DNA of 64,000 bases, taken from the NCBI GenBank assembly GCA_900541575.1, contig UQKO01000003.1, positions 1 to 64,000 of the forward strand. Direction: 5' to 3'. The stretch's first letter is position 1, and the number at the start of each line of letters is the position of its first letter. The translations under genes and the position numbers were made by a program. The DNA comes from an uncultured Prevotella sp. Its GTDB lineage: Bacteria > Bacteroidota > Bacteroidia > Bacteroidales > Bacteroidaceae. The notes under the pieces were generated by a model. That model was not told where the DNA came from, did no database searches, and worked only from the letters and a program-made list of their open reading frames with translations. Positions 33,660 through 41,838 of this stretch are shown one piece after another.

Positions 33660-35165
33660 ATGAAAAAAGTATTGATTATAGGCAGCCTGTTGTTTGCCTC
33701 ATTCGCCGCTTCTGCATCCTCTCGTGTTGAGAGTGCTTGTTCCGACTCTCTCGCCTTGGCATGCGCAAAGACTGTATACTCTCTTCCTAATGTACGATTT
33801 ATGCACAAGGTGCGTACGTTATCACCTCATGGCAAGGTGATAGCAGTCTGTAATCTTCCCAAGGGCTTGAAGTGGAATGCGAAAAGACAAATAGTGGAGG
33901 GACATGTGAAAGAAGAAGGACGTTACATCTATCAAATCAAGGTAAAAGAAGAGGATAAGGTGAAGTGTGAAGATATCCGTCTTACAGTGTCCAAGGATTT
34001 GCAGATGCCGCGTCCATTCATGGGTTGGATTTCATGGAATGCGGTACAAGATGAAATTTCAGAATCCATCGTGAAGCAAGTTGTAGACCTTTTCCGTGAA
34101 AAGGGGTTGTACGATTGTGGTTGGAATTATGTAGCACTTGACGATTGGTGGCATGCCCAGCATCGTGCCTCTAATGGACTTCCTCAGCCCAATGCACAAC
34201 GCTTTCCTAATGGAATAGCCGCAGTAGCTAGGTATATACATAGTCATGGCATGAAATTTGGCATTTATAGTGATGCTGCAGAAACAACTTGTGCGGGTGC
34301 GTTTGGCTCTTATGGCTATGAACAAATTGATGCTGATCAATACGCACGTTGGGGAGTCGATTTGCTGAAATATGATTATTGCAATGCACCGATAGAAAAG
34401 GATAGCGCTTTTATCCGTTACAAAGCGATGGGCGATGCTTTGCGCAAGGCTGGTAACAACACTCGATTGTACGCTTGTGAGTGGGGAGATCGTCAACCAT
34501 GGACATGGGCTGCTGAGGCCGGTGCTTGTTGTTGGCGTGTTTCGGCTGACGTACGTGATTGTTGGAATGGTGTTTCTGGCGGAGAAGGCTTGCTTCAGAG
34601 TATTCGCGATATGAAGAACCTTTCAGCCTATACAGGTGTGAATCGATACAATGATGCAGATATGCTTTGCACAGCATTACATGGTACAGGAAAATCGTCG
34701 AACGACCTGTGTGGAACCGGACCGGGAATGACGATGGATGAATATACTAGCCAATTTGCGCTTTGGTGTATGTGGTCTTCTCCAATGGCTCTCACTTTTG
34801 ATCCTCGTAGTAATCAAATCACAGAGGATGACTATGCACTCATGTGTAATAGAGAGTTGATTGCTCTGAATCAAGATCCGATGGGGCAACAAGCTGATTT
34901 GATTTCTGAAAACGATAGCATTTTAATTCTAGCAAAGGATTTAGAGAATGGCGATGTCGCTATTTCTGCTACGAATATGAACGATGCAGAACATTATGCA
35001 ACATTCAATTTTAAGCAAATCCCCCACTTGAACGGAATGAAACATTTCAAAGTGAGAGATGTGGTCAATCAAATCGATTTTCCTCTGAAAGCAAAGTCAA
35101 AGGATTTCACGGTGAGCGTACGCCCTCATGCTACGGTCGTATTCCGTTTGAGCAGAAAAAGATAA
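33660..35165 (+). CDS. Secreted alpha-galactosidase, GH27
   Basis: Releases terminal alpha-linked galactose from oligo- or polysaccharides; periplasmic or extracellular. 501 residues: a signal peptide (MKKVLIIGSLLFASFAASA), a beta-rich N-terminal region of about 100 residues resembling a putative Ig-like domain seen in related bacterial enzymes, then the GH27 TIM barrel from about 115. Visible catalytic segments are GWISWNA, GWNYVALDDWW, the nucleophile in LLKYDYCN and the acid/base in RVSADVRDCW. A C-terminal beta domain completes the enzyme. No susC/susD genes are adjacent, so it is not part of a visible polysaccharide utilisation locus. Confidence 0.92.
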   Translation: MKKVLIIGSLLFASFAASASSRVESACSDSLALACAKTVYSLPNVRFMHKVRTLSPHGKVIAVCNLPKGLKWNAKRQIVEGHVKEEGRYIYQIKVKEEDKVKCEDIRLTVSKDLQMPRPFMGWISWNAVQDEISESIVKQVVDLFREKGLYDCGWNYVALDDWWHAQHRASNGLPQPNAQRFPNGIAAVARYIHSHGMKFGIYSDAAETTCAGAFGSYGYEQIDADQYARWGVDLLKYDYCNAPIEKDSAFIRYKAMGDALRKAGNNTRLYACEWGDRQPWTWAAEAGACCWRVSADVRDCWNGVSGGEGLLQSIRDMKNLSAYTGVNRYNDADMLCTALHGTGKSSNDLCGTGPGMTMDEYTSQFALWCMWSSPMALTFDPRSNQITEDDYALMCNRELIALNQDPMGQQADLISENDSILILAKDLENGDVAISATNMNDAEHYATFNFKQIPHLNGMKHFKVRDVVNQIDFPLKAKSKDFTVSVRPHATVVFRLSRKR

Positions 35166-35293
35166 AGATTCCTGTTTGATAACAAAGCAACTAGCAGTTT
35201 GCTCTATGTTAATTCTCAAATACGCGACTCCATAAAAAGCAAAGTGTCTGAAACAGATAGGTGGCTATGGGGTTGTAGATTTTAAGCTAAATC

Positions 35294-35343
35294 AAAAATG
35301 GGAGACGAGGCACATCTCGTGTGTGCAATCGTTTCCCATTTTT
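35294..35343. terminator. Bidirectional terminator between GH27 gene and the 59-residue gene
   Basis: 15-bp stem (35294-35308 and 35329-35343, one G-U pair) with an inner GCACA/TGTGC stem. T-tracts flank both sides, serving the convergent genes; it lies 6 bp from the minus-strand stop. Confidence 0.82.
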
Positions 35344-35349
35344 TGTGGC

Positions 35350-35529
35350 TTAATCAGGAATGCTGTCTCCGTAGTAATAAGTAGTGTCGCTCCATTCTAC
35401 GAATGGCAGTTCTTCGGTCAGAGGAAAGTGCTCAATGGGAATGCCCTTGGAGTTGAATACAACAACTTCACGACGAAACATTTCTCCCGATGGAAGTACG
35501 ACATGTGAAAAAGCTATTTTACGTTGCAT
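35350..35529 (-). CDS. Small conserved-looking protein, 59 residues
   Basis: A short gene starting at the ATG at 35529 (MQRKIAFSHVVLPSG) and ending SIPD at 35350. It has strong protein character: evenly distributed charged and hydrophobic residues, FNSKGIPIEHFPLTEELPFVEWSD with alternating beta-strand pattern, and a stop 6 bp from a bidirectional terminator. From memory, similar small proteins with a FPLxEELxxTEW-like core are common in Bacteroidales. Function unknown. It lies 127 bp after the DUF4296 gene on the same strand and may be the last gene of the dksA-like, lspA, DUF4296 run. Confidence 0.7.
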   Translation of the reverse strand: MQRKIAFSHVVLPSGEMFRREVVVFNSKGIPIEHFPLTEELPFVEWSDTTYYYGDSIPD

Positions 35530-35656
35530 TTCTGAGGAGGTTGGTAGAATAGAGTGGGGATAACTTTGTTATAAAAATGACTATCGTTCAGCACTTCGAG
35601 AACATATGTTTGCATCCGACTTTGTCCATCGTTTCTGTAAAAACGATGGAAGTATA

Positions 35657-36541
35657 TCAGACGAAATGCGGTTTCTTTTCGTTCTCTACTTCTTGTTTTA
35701 TCAAGCTATCTCTAATGATGCGGTGGCGATTGATGGGAATCTTTTTCACACTGTCGTTATCTTGAGAATCATCGGAGGGAGAGATGGGAAGATCGTGCAT
35801 CCTTACACGATAAAGTCGAATGTTACTTAGAAACAAGATACGTGAACGATCTGACCACGGACTGCATTGATAAATGAAGCAGTCAATGCGCTTGACAGGC
35901 AAGTTGCCCAAGCGGAAGCTAAATGTTTGCTGTCCACTAGAGAAAATGGCTTGCTTGTGCATGGCTATAGAATCGTTGGCATAATGAATCGTAGCACAAG
36001 CAATGGCTCTGCGCTCGCCATCATGATAAAACCAATCTGTGCTGAAAGTCCATTGCAGCATGTCGTTGGCTTGAACGGTTGTATCGGTTCTGAGTGTACA
36101 ACTGAAGTGGTTAACACTTTGAGAATTGAACAATATATAGGAAGGACCTTTCCAAATATTGATCGTATCGTTGTTTCCTCCGTTTGTGCCTGCCCACATT
36201 GGAGCGGAAGCATCATCTGCGCCACCTCCCAATCGGTCGGCCAAATGGTCGTAGATTTTCTTGAGTTGAGTGGTATGACGTTCGTACCATTGCATGGATA
36301 AGTCGAATTTCTGCTGGTCAATGTGATACTTCTGGAACACAGCTTCTGCATATAGTCGAGTATAGAAATCCACACTATCTGTAGGCATTTGTTGAGCCAA
36401 AGCTTGTGATACATGATAGTCGTAGAGCACATTCTCCATATCTTTCTCGCCAAGAATACCCTCGGGGAGAGAATCTTTGCAAGAAAAGCATGTGAGAGCA
36501 GCAATGAATAACATACTCAAGAATAGAATGGGGTTACGCAT
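35657..36541 (-). CDS. DUF4296 lipoprotein
   Basis: A 294-residue predicted lipoprotein: signal peptide MRNPILFLSMLFIAALTCFSC with lipobox CFSC, then the DUF4296 helical domain (LGEKDMENVLYDYHVSQALA, VFQKYHIDQQKFDLSMQWY, LKKIYDHLADRL). The C-terminal half is beta-rich and the tail is charged. Function unknown. It follows lspA by 44 bp on the same strand; lspA encodes the peptidase that would mature it. Confidence 0.85.
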   Translation of the reverse strand: MRNPILFLSMLFIAALTCFSCKDSLPEGILGEKDMENVLYDYHVSQALAQQMPTDSVDFYTRLYAEAVFQKYHIDQQKFDLSMQWYERHTTQLKKIYDHLADRLGGGADDASAPMWAGTNGGNNDTINIWKGPSYILFNSQSVNHFSCTLRTDTTVQANDMLQWTFSTDWFYHDGERRAIACATIHYANDSIAMHKQAIFSSGQQTFSFRLGNLPVKRIDCFIYQCSPWSDRSRILFLSNIRLYRVRMHDLPISPSDDSQDNDSVKKIPINRHRIIRDSLIKQEVENEKKPHFV

Positions 36542-36585
36542 GTATATCTACTTCGTTTTTATGCGTTGGTATAATTGATAATGTA

Positions 36586-37197
36586 CTACTTAACAGACTT
36601 AGAGAACAATCTCATACGTGAAATGTACTTATAATAGAAGAGTGCCAATGCGACAGCTCCGCAGCTGATAGAAGCGTCGGCAAAGTTGAAAATGGCACCA
36701 AAGAAAGTATTTCCTCCGAACACTGGCACCCAGTTAGGCCAAGTAAATAAGGGAAAGTAGAACATATCTACTACCTTGCCAGAAAGGAAACTACCATAGC
36801 CTTGTCCGAATGATACAAGATGGGCTACATCAAAAGGAGTACTTTCTGTGAAAATCAGGCCATAGAACATGTTGTCAATAATATTGCCAGAAGCTCCAGC
36901 GATAATCATAGCAACGCAGACAATCAATCCATAAGGAGCCTTGCGCCTTATCAGTCGAGCCAGAATGATGCAGAAGAAAGCAATGGCCACTACGCGAAAG
37001 ATGGCCAAGAACATGGTGCCAACGAAACTCATGCCAAAGGCCATTCCGCGGTTTTCGGTGAAGAGAATGTGAAACCAATCGTTCACCACGACAAGGTCTT
37101 CGTGGAGAGTAAAAGAGGTCTTTATCTCGAATTTGATAATTTGGTCAATGAGGATAACGCCTAATATAATCAGGGTTGCAACAATGGAGCGACGCAT
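36586..37197 (-). CDS. lspA: Lipoprotein signal peptidase (signal peptidase II)
   Basis: Inner-membrane aspartic peptidase that cleaves signal peptides of prolipoproteins. 203 residues, four transmembrane segments, with the catalytic aspartates in ASGNIIDNMFYG and FNFADASIS. The extra loop of about 40 residues between the two catalytic motifs is usual for Bacteroidetes LspA. The several lipoproteins in this window would be its substrates. It lies between the DksA-like gene and the DUF4296 gene; a hairpin precedes it. Confidence 0.93.
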   Translation of the reverse strand: MRRSIVATLIILGVILIDQIIKFEIKTSFTLHEDLVVVNDWFHILFTENRGMAFGMSFVGTMFLAIFRVVAIAFFCIILARLIRRKAPYGLIVCVAMIIAGASGNIIDNMFYGLIFTESTPFDVAHLVSFGQGYGSFLSGKVVDMFYFPLFTWPNWVPVFGGNTFFGAIFNFADASISCGAVALALFYYKYISRMRLFSKSVK

Positions 37198-37220
37198 AAA
37201 AAGATTTGTTGGTGAAAGAA

Positions 37221-37281
37221 CGTGCGAACATACAAAAGGAATACTTAGAAGGCTCGTTATTGCCTATTGTATGTTCGCACG
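37221..37281 (-). terminator. Inverted repeat between dksA-like gene and lspA
   Basis: Perfect 15-bp arms CGTGCGAACATACAA (37221-37235) and 37267-37281 with a 31-nt loop. It begins 10 bp after the dksA-like stop on the minus strand and ends 24 bp before the lspA start. The large loop makes simple termination less certain. Confidence 0.55.
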
Positions 37282-37290
37282 AGGGGAGAG

Positions 37291-37683
37291 TTAGTCTTGT
37301 CTATTTTTCATCTGCTTGGCTTCGATGCTCAATGTGGCATGAGGCACGGCGCGTAGACGTTCTTTCGGAATGAGCTTACCCGTAACACGGCAGATTCCAT
37401 ACGTCTTATTCTCTATGCGTATGAGTGCGGCTTGTAGAGATTGTATGAATTTTTGTTGTCGAGCAGCCATCGTAGTGATTTCTTCCTTGGTTTGGGTCAT
37501 CGAGCCCTCTTCAAGTACTTTATAAGTTGGCATGGTGTCATCAATGTCGTTGCCACCTTTATTGCTCAGCGTGTCCATCATTTGTTGATAGTCACGTTTT
37601 GCTAGTTCCAGCTTCTTTAGGATGAGTTGCTTAAATTCTTCAAGTTCCTCGTCTGTGTAGCGCTTTTTTTCTGTCATGGTCAT
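37291..37683 (-). CDS. DksA/TraR-family protein without a complete zinc finger
   Basis: A 130-residue protein with an N-terminal coiled-coil (EELEEFKQLILKKLELAKRDYQQM) and the C-terminal DksA/TraR globular part (YGICRVTGKLIPKERLRAVPHATL). DksA proteins bind RNA polymerase through the secondary channel and work with ppGpp. Of the four zinc-binding cysteines only the first (ICRVT) remains; the others are Thr, Ser and Ala. This cysteine-poor form is usual in Bacteroidales as far as I recall. It starts 146 bp after ileS and precedes lspA. Confidence 0.85.
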   Translation of the reverse strand: MTMTEKKRYTDEELEEFKQLILKKLELAKRDYQQMMDTLSNKGGNDIDDTMPTYKVLEEGSMTQTKEEITTMAARQQKFIQSLQAALIRIENKTYGICRVTGKLIPKERLRAVPHATLSIEAKQMKNRQD

Positions 37684-37742
37684 TAGGAATAAATTTGCAG
37701 ATTAAGAAGAATCGTACCCTTGGAGGGATAAAAGTAGAAATA

Positions 37743-37813
37743 TGCAAATGCTTGTATGTAGCTGTGGGGAAGATTGTTGTTTCTTCAGTAACTTGCATAC
37801 ATTAGCATTTGCA
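37743..37813 (-). terminator. Terminator of ileS
   Basis: TGCAAATGCTTGTATG (37743-37758) pairs with CATACATTAGCATTTGCA (37796-37813) with a small bulge; a T-rich sequence follows on the minus strand. It starts 17 bp after the ileS stop. Confidence 0.6.
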
Positions 37814-37829
37814 CATTTTCTTATAGAGT

Positions 37830-40800
37830 TTAGCGAGTGATGCTCATCTTGGCTTTGAACTCTTCGAAGTCGAATTCTATCGCTTCGGCAGGCATGTGCT
37901 CACTCAACTCAATATCGTCGGCCAAAACTTGTGACGCAATGTAGTCTTTGAAAGTATTCACTGCTGTCGTAAGTTGGGGGACGTTTTCTACAACGATGTG
38001 GATGCGATCTGTTATTTCGAAGCCACTCTCCTTACGGAAGGTTTGAATGCGCTTCACTATTTCGCGAGCAAGACCTTCGTTCTTGAGTTCTGGCGTGATT
38101 TCCAGGTCGAGAGCTACAGTAAGAGTTCCTTCGTTGGCCACGGTCCATCCAGGCATATCTTCGCTGATGATATCCACGTCAGTGCGTTCTACTTCTATGT
38201 CCTGTCCGTCGATGGTCAAGGCAATCTTACCTTCCGCATCCAAGCGATTAATGTCATCTTGGCCAAGGGCGGTAACGGCCGCATTGACAGCCTTCATCAT
38301 CTTTCCAAATTTCTTGCCCATTACGCGGAAGTTGCACTTCACCTTCTTTTCCAGCATGTTGGCATCGGCATAGCGAAGTTCCTTTACGTTTACTTCGTCG
38401 AGGATGAGTTGCTTCACCTGTTCCAAGTCTTCGCGGAGTTGATCGTCGGTGACGGGGATGGAGATGCACTGAAGGGGTTGACGCACGATGACATGTTCCT
38501 TCTTACGCAGAGAAAGTGTCATAGAAGATACTACCTGAGCCAATTCCATGCGGCGTTCCAAAGCCTTGTCGATATAGGTCTCATTGGCTTTGGGGAACTG
38601 CGCAAGATGTACACTTTCGCTCGCATCCTTTACGCCATTCGTCAAGTCGCTATATAAGCGATCTGCATAGAACGGAGCAATAGGAGCCATGAGCTTGGCT
38701 ATTGTGACAAGGCAAGTGTAAAGTGTTTGGTATGCGCTTAGTTTGTCGGTGCTCATACCGCCACCCCAGAAGCGCTTACGGCTCAAGCGAACGTGCCAGT
38801 TGGAAAGGTTGTCTATGACAAACTGCTGAATCAATCGGCCTGCCTTTGTGGGCTCGTAGTCTTCAAAGTCAGTAGCCACATTCTTCACGAGCGTATTGAG
38901 TTCTGAGAGTATCCAACGATCGATTTCGGGACGTTCACTCAAAGGCACTTGTGCTGCCTCAGGGTCGAAGTTGTCAACGTTGGCATACATGGCAAAGAAT
39001 GAGTAGGTCTGGTAGAGCTTGCCAAAGAAAGTGCGAGCCACTTCTTGAACGCCTTCTTCATCAAACTTGAGATTGTCCCAAGGAGAAGAATTGGTAATCA
39101 TATACCAGCGCAAGGGATCGGAACCATACTTCTTGATAGCACCAAATGGCTCAACAGCATTGCCTAAGCGTTTAGACATCTTATTGCCATTCTTGTCGAG
39201 TACCAGTCCGTTGCTGATAACGGCTTTGAATGCAACACTGTCAAATACCATCGTGGCTATGGCATGGAGTGTAAAGAACCATCCACGGGTTTGGTCAACG
39301 CCTTCTGCAATGAAGTCGGCGGGATAAACTGTGCGATTGTCGAGCAATTCCTTGTTCTCAAATGGATAGTGAATCTGAGCATAAGGCATAGAACCTGAAT
39401 CGAACCATACGTCAATCAAGTCGGTCTCACGCTTCATGGGCTTGCCCGAGGGAGATACCAGTGTAATATTGTCCACGTAAGGACGGTGTAAGTCGATACG
39501 ATGATAATTCTCTGTGGAATAATCACCAGGAACGAATCCCTTGTCCTTCAGAGGGTTAGAAGTCATGAAGCCAGCGGCTACACTCTTTTCTATTTCGGCA
39601 TAAAGCTGTTCGAGCGAACTGATGCAAATTTCTTCTCGAGTCTCAGCATTACGCCAAATAGGCAACGGAGTTCCCCAATAGCGTGAGCGGCTCAAGTTCC
39701 AATCGTTAAGATTTTCAAGCCATTTGCCAAATCGACCAGAACCCGTGCTAGCGGGCTTCCAAAGAATCCCGTTGTTGAGCTCCATCATGCGCTCTTTCAG
39801 AGCAGAACTACGGATAAACCAGCTATCGAGCGGATAGTAAAGGATAGGTTTGTCCGTACGCCAGCAATGGGGATAGTTGTGAACGTGCTTCTCTATCTTG
39901 AAAGCTTCGCCAGCCTGCTTCATCTCCATACAGATGACAATATTGAGATCTTCGGCCTTGGCTGCGGCCTTCTCATCATACTTGCCATCCTTGTTGAACT
40001 CGGGAGCGTAAGCATTCTTCACGTAGTCGCCCGCATGATGGCTATAAGCTGCTACATCGACACACTTCTTTACGAAGTTCTCGCAGAGTTCGTCTACTAG
40101 GTAGTACTTACCTGTAAGGTCTACCATCGGACGTGTCTCGCCTGCCTTATTGATTAAGAAAAGAGAGGGGATGCCTGCCGCTTTTGCCACCTTGGCATCA
40201 TCGGCACCAAAGGTGGGAGCAATGTGTACGATACCCGTACCATCCTCCGTGGTAACGTAGTCACCGGGTATTACGCGGAAAGCTTGTTCTTCTAGTTCAA
40301 CAAACTTGTCGATACCCGACGTGAAGCATTTATCAGCGTGAGCCTCAGCATATTCTTTTACCCATGCGGGAGCATTCTCTTCCACTTTTTCGGTGGGCTT
40401 TACCCAAGGCATGAGTTGCTTATAGTGCATGCCTACGAGTTCAGAACCTTTCCATTCTCCTACGATGCGATATGGAATCACCTTGTCGCCGTGCTTATAA
40501 GCTTCAAAGTCAGCGTTCTCTCCTTCAGCCTTGAAGTAGGCAGCGAGGCGTGACTTTGCTACAACGGCTGTCATGGGTTCGCCATTGTACGGGTTGAAGG
40601 TCTCCACAGCCACATAGTCAATGTTCGGTCCTACACAGAGGGCGGTATTTGAAGGGAGTGTCCACGGAGTAGTGGTCCAAGCCAAGAAGTAGGGTTTGCC
40701 CCAATGTGTCATTTCAGGCTTGGGGTCGATTATGGAGAACTGAGCTGTCACCGTGGTGTCTTTTACATCACGGTAGCAACCCGGTTGGTTTAATTCGTGA

Positions 40801-41372
40801 GAACTTAGTCCAGTACCTGCTGCAGGAGAGTAGGGCTGAATGGTATAGCCTTTATAGAGAAGACCTTTCTTATAGAGTTGACCAAGTAACCACCAAAGGG
40901 TTTCGATATATGAGTTTTCGTAGGTGATATAGGGATGTTCCATATCCACCCAATAACCCATCAAATGGCTTAGGTCTGTCCATTCCTGCGTAAACTTCAT
41001 TACGTTTTGACGGCAGCGAGCGTTGTAGTCTTCTATAGAAATAGATTTGCCGATATCTTCTTTGGTAATACCCAATTCTTTTTCTACGCCTAATTCTACA
41101 GGAAGTCCATGTGTGTCCCAACCAGCTTTACGCTTCACTTGGAAGCCTTGCATGGTCTTGTAGCGGCAGAATACGTCTTTGATAGTACGAGCCATGACAT
41201 GGTGAATGCCAGGGTGTCCGTTGGCAGAGGGAGGTCCTTCAAAGAATACGAAAGACGGGCATCCTTCGCGTTCACTCATACTCTTGTGAAATAAATCCTG
41301 CTTATCCCACTTGTTGAGTACATCTTCGTTCACCTCAAAGAGGTTAAGTCCGTTGCGTTCGGTAAATTTCAT
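37830..41372 (-). CDS. ileS: Isoleucyl-tRNA synthetase
   Basis: Charges tRNA-Ile. The 1,180-residue class I synthetase has the HIGH motif in NGHPGIHHV, the KMSKS loop in GNKMSKRLGN, an editing domain with WTTTPWTLPSN and GTGIVHIAPTFGADD, and the anticodon-binding domain after about 700. The KMSKR form and a long C-terminal region without the four-cysteine zinc finger of E. coli IleRS suggest the type 2 (eukaryote-like) IleRS, a class often tolerant of mupirocin; that assignment is inference. It is preceded by a -7 box and followed by a hairpin. Confidence 0.95.
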   Translation of the reverse strand: MKFTERNGLNLFEVNEDVLNKWDKQDLFHKSMSEREGCPSFVFFEGPPSANGHPGIHHVMARTIKDVFCRYKTMQGFQVKRKAGWDTHGLPVELGVEKELGITKEDIGKSISIEDYNARCRQNVMKFTQEWTDLSHLMGYWVDMEHPYITYENSYIETLWWLLGQLYKKGLLYKGYTIQPYSPAAGTGLSSHELNQPGCYRDVKDTTVTAQFSIIDPKPEMTHWGKPYFLAWTTTPWTLPSNTALCVGPNIDYVAVETFNPYNGEPMTAVVAKSRLAAYFKAEGENADFEAYKHGDKVIPYRIVGEWKGSELVGMHYKQLMPWVKPTEKVEENAPAWVKEYAEAHADKCFTSGIDKFVELEEQAFRVIPGDYVTTEDGTGIVHIAPTFGADDAKVAKAAGIPSLFLINKAGETRPMVDLTGKYYLVDELCENFVKKCVDVAAYSHHAGDYVKNAYAPEFNKDGKYDEKAAAKAEDLNIVICMEMKQAGEAFKIEKHVHNYPHCWRTDKPILYYPLDSWFIRSSALKERMMELNNGILWKPASTGSGRFGKWLENLNDWNLSRSRYWGTPLPIWRNAETREEICISSLEQLYAEIEKSVAAGFMTSNPLKDKGFVPGDYSTENYHRIDLHRPYVDNITLVSPSGKPMKRETDLIDVWFDSGSMPYAQIHYPFENKELLDNRTVYPADFIAEGVDQTRGWFFTLHAIATMVFDSVAFKAVISNGLVLDKNGNKMSKRLGNAVEPFGAIKKYGSDPLRWYMITNSSPWDNLKFDEEGVQEVARTFFGKLYQTYSFFAMYANVDNFDPEAAQVPLSERPEIDRWILSELNTLVKNVATDFEDYEPTKAGRLIQQFVIDNLSNWHVRLSRKRFWGGGMSTDKLSAYQTLYTCLVTIAKLMAPIAPFYADRLYSDLTNGVKDASESVHLAQFPKANETYIDKALERRMELAQVVSSMTLSLRKKEHVIVRQPLQCISIPVTDDQLREDLEQVKQLILDEVNVKELRYADANMLEKKVKCNFRVMGKKFGKMMKAVNAAVTALGQDDINRLDAEGKIALTIDGQDIEVERTDVDIISEDMPGWTVANEGTLTVALDLEITPELKNEGLAREIVKRIQTFRKESGFEITDRIHIVVENVPQLTTAVNTFKDYIASQVLADDIELSEHMPAEAIEFDFEEFKAKMSITR

Positions 41373-41488
41373 ATTTCGTTATTGTGTCTCTTTTTGTAAT
41401 TAATCAAATTCGGCAGGTAGAGCCATTAGTGCATGGCTATCATAGCCCCCTTGCGCCTATATATTAGGTGTACAATATAAAAGCGTGG

Positions 41489-41496
41489 CAAAGTTA
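41489..41496 (-). promoter_or_regulatory. Promoter -7 box for ileS
   Basis: Minus strand TAACTTTG, about 115 bp before the ileS start. No good -33 box at the usual distance. Confidence 0.5.
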
Positions 41497-41521
41497 GACA
41501 ATTTTTGCGTAAGCAGAATAC

Positions 41522-41568
41522 AAAACTCGGCGAAATATCCATATAGAATAGATATTTCACCGAGTTTT
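41522..41568. terminator. Stem-loop terminator after the T9SS cargo/small protein pair
   Basis: 18-bp stem AAAACTCGGCGAAATATC (41522-41539) with 41551-41568, one G-U pair, 11-nt loop; T-tracts on both sides. It lies 64 bp after the stop of the 60-residue gene. Confidence 0.8.
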
Positions 41569-41632
41569 ATCATTTTTTATTCCAATCGTTTTGTTGTATG
41601 AACGAGCGGAAGTGTCTTAGGAATAGCAGACT

Positions 41633-41815
41633 TTAGTCTTCCGACCAAGGATTGTCATCCCATGTTCCTTGTTTATTAGAAAGTGCGTCTTTTGAAGTTG
41701 CTTGATCGTCGTTTTTTGTTTCAATGCTCTTATCTGTGAGCGAATTGAGGAGAAGCGCACCTTCAGAAATGAAAGAATAAGTAGCGCTTTCGGGGGTAAT
41801 ATATTTCTTCTTCAT
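41633..41815 (-). CDS. Small protein (60 residues) downstream of the secreted protein
   Basis: Starts MKKKYITPESATYSFISEGALLL and ends with an acidic, tryptophan-containing tail GTWDDNPWSED. The KKxYxxPE start and Trp/Asp-rich end resemble a loose group of short Bacteroidales proteins that I recall next to large secreted proteins; no function is known to me. No signal peptide. It begins 23 bp after the stop of the T9SS-type protein and precedes a terminator, so the two form a two-gene unit. Confidence 0.65.
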   Translation of the reverse strand: MKKKYITPESATYSFISEGALLLNSLTDKSIETKNDDQATSKDALSNKQGTWDDNPWSED

Positions 41816-41838
41816 AAGATGATGAATCTTTAGATGAG

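Noticed and set aside
33660..35165. Polysaccharide utilisation locus around the alpha-galactosidase
   Set aside because: No susC/susD pair or regulator is adjacent; the TonB-dependent receptor at 47185 is distant and not SusC-like.
35561..35568. TAACTTTG on plus as a promoter
   Set aside because: No TTTG/TTG at 18-21 nt upstream and no plus-strand gene downstream; it lies between two minus-strand genes.
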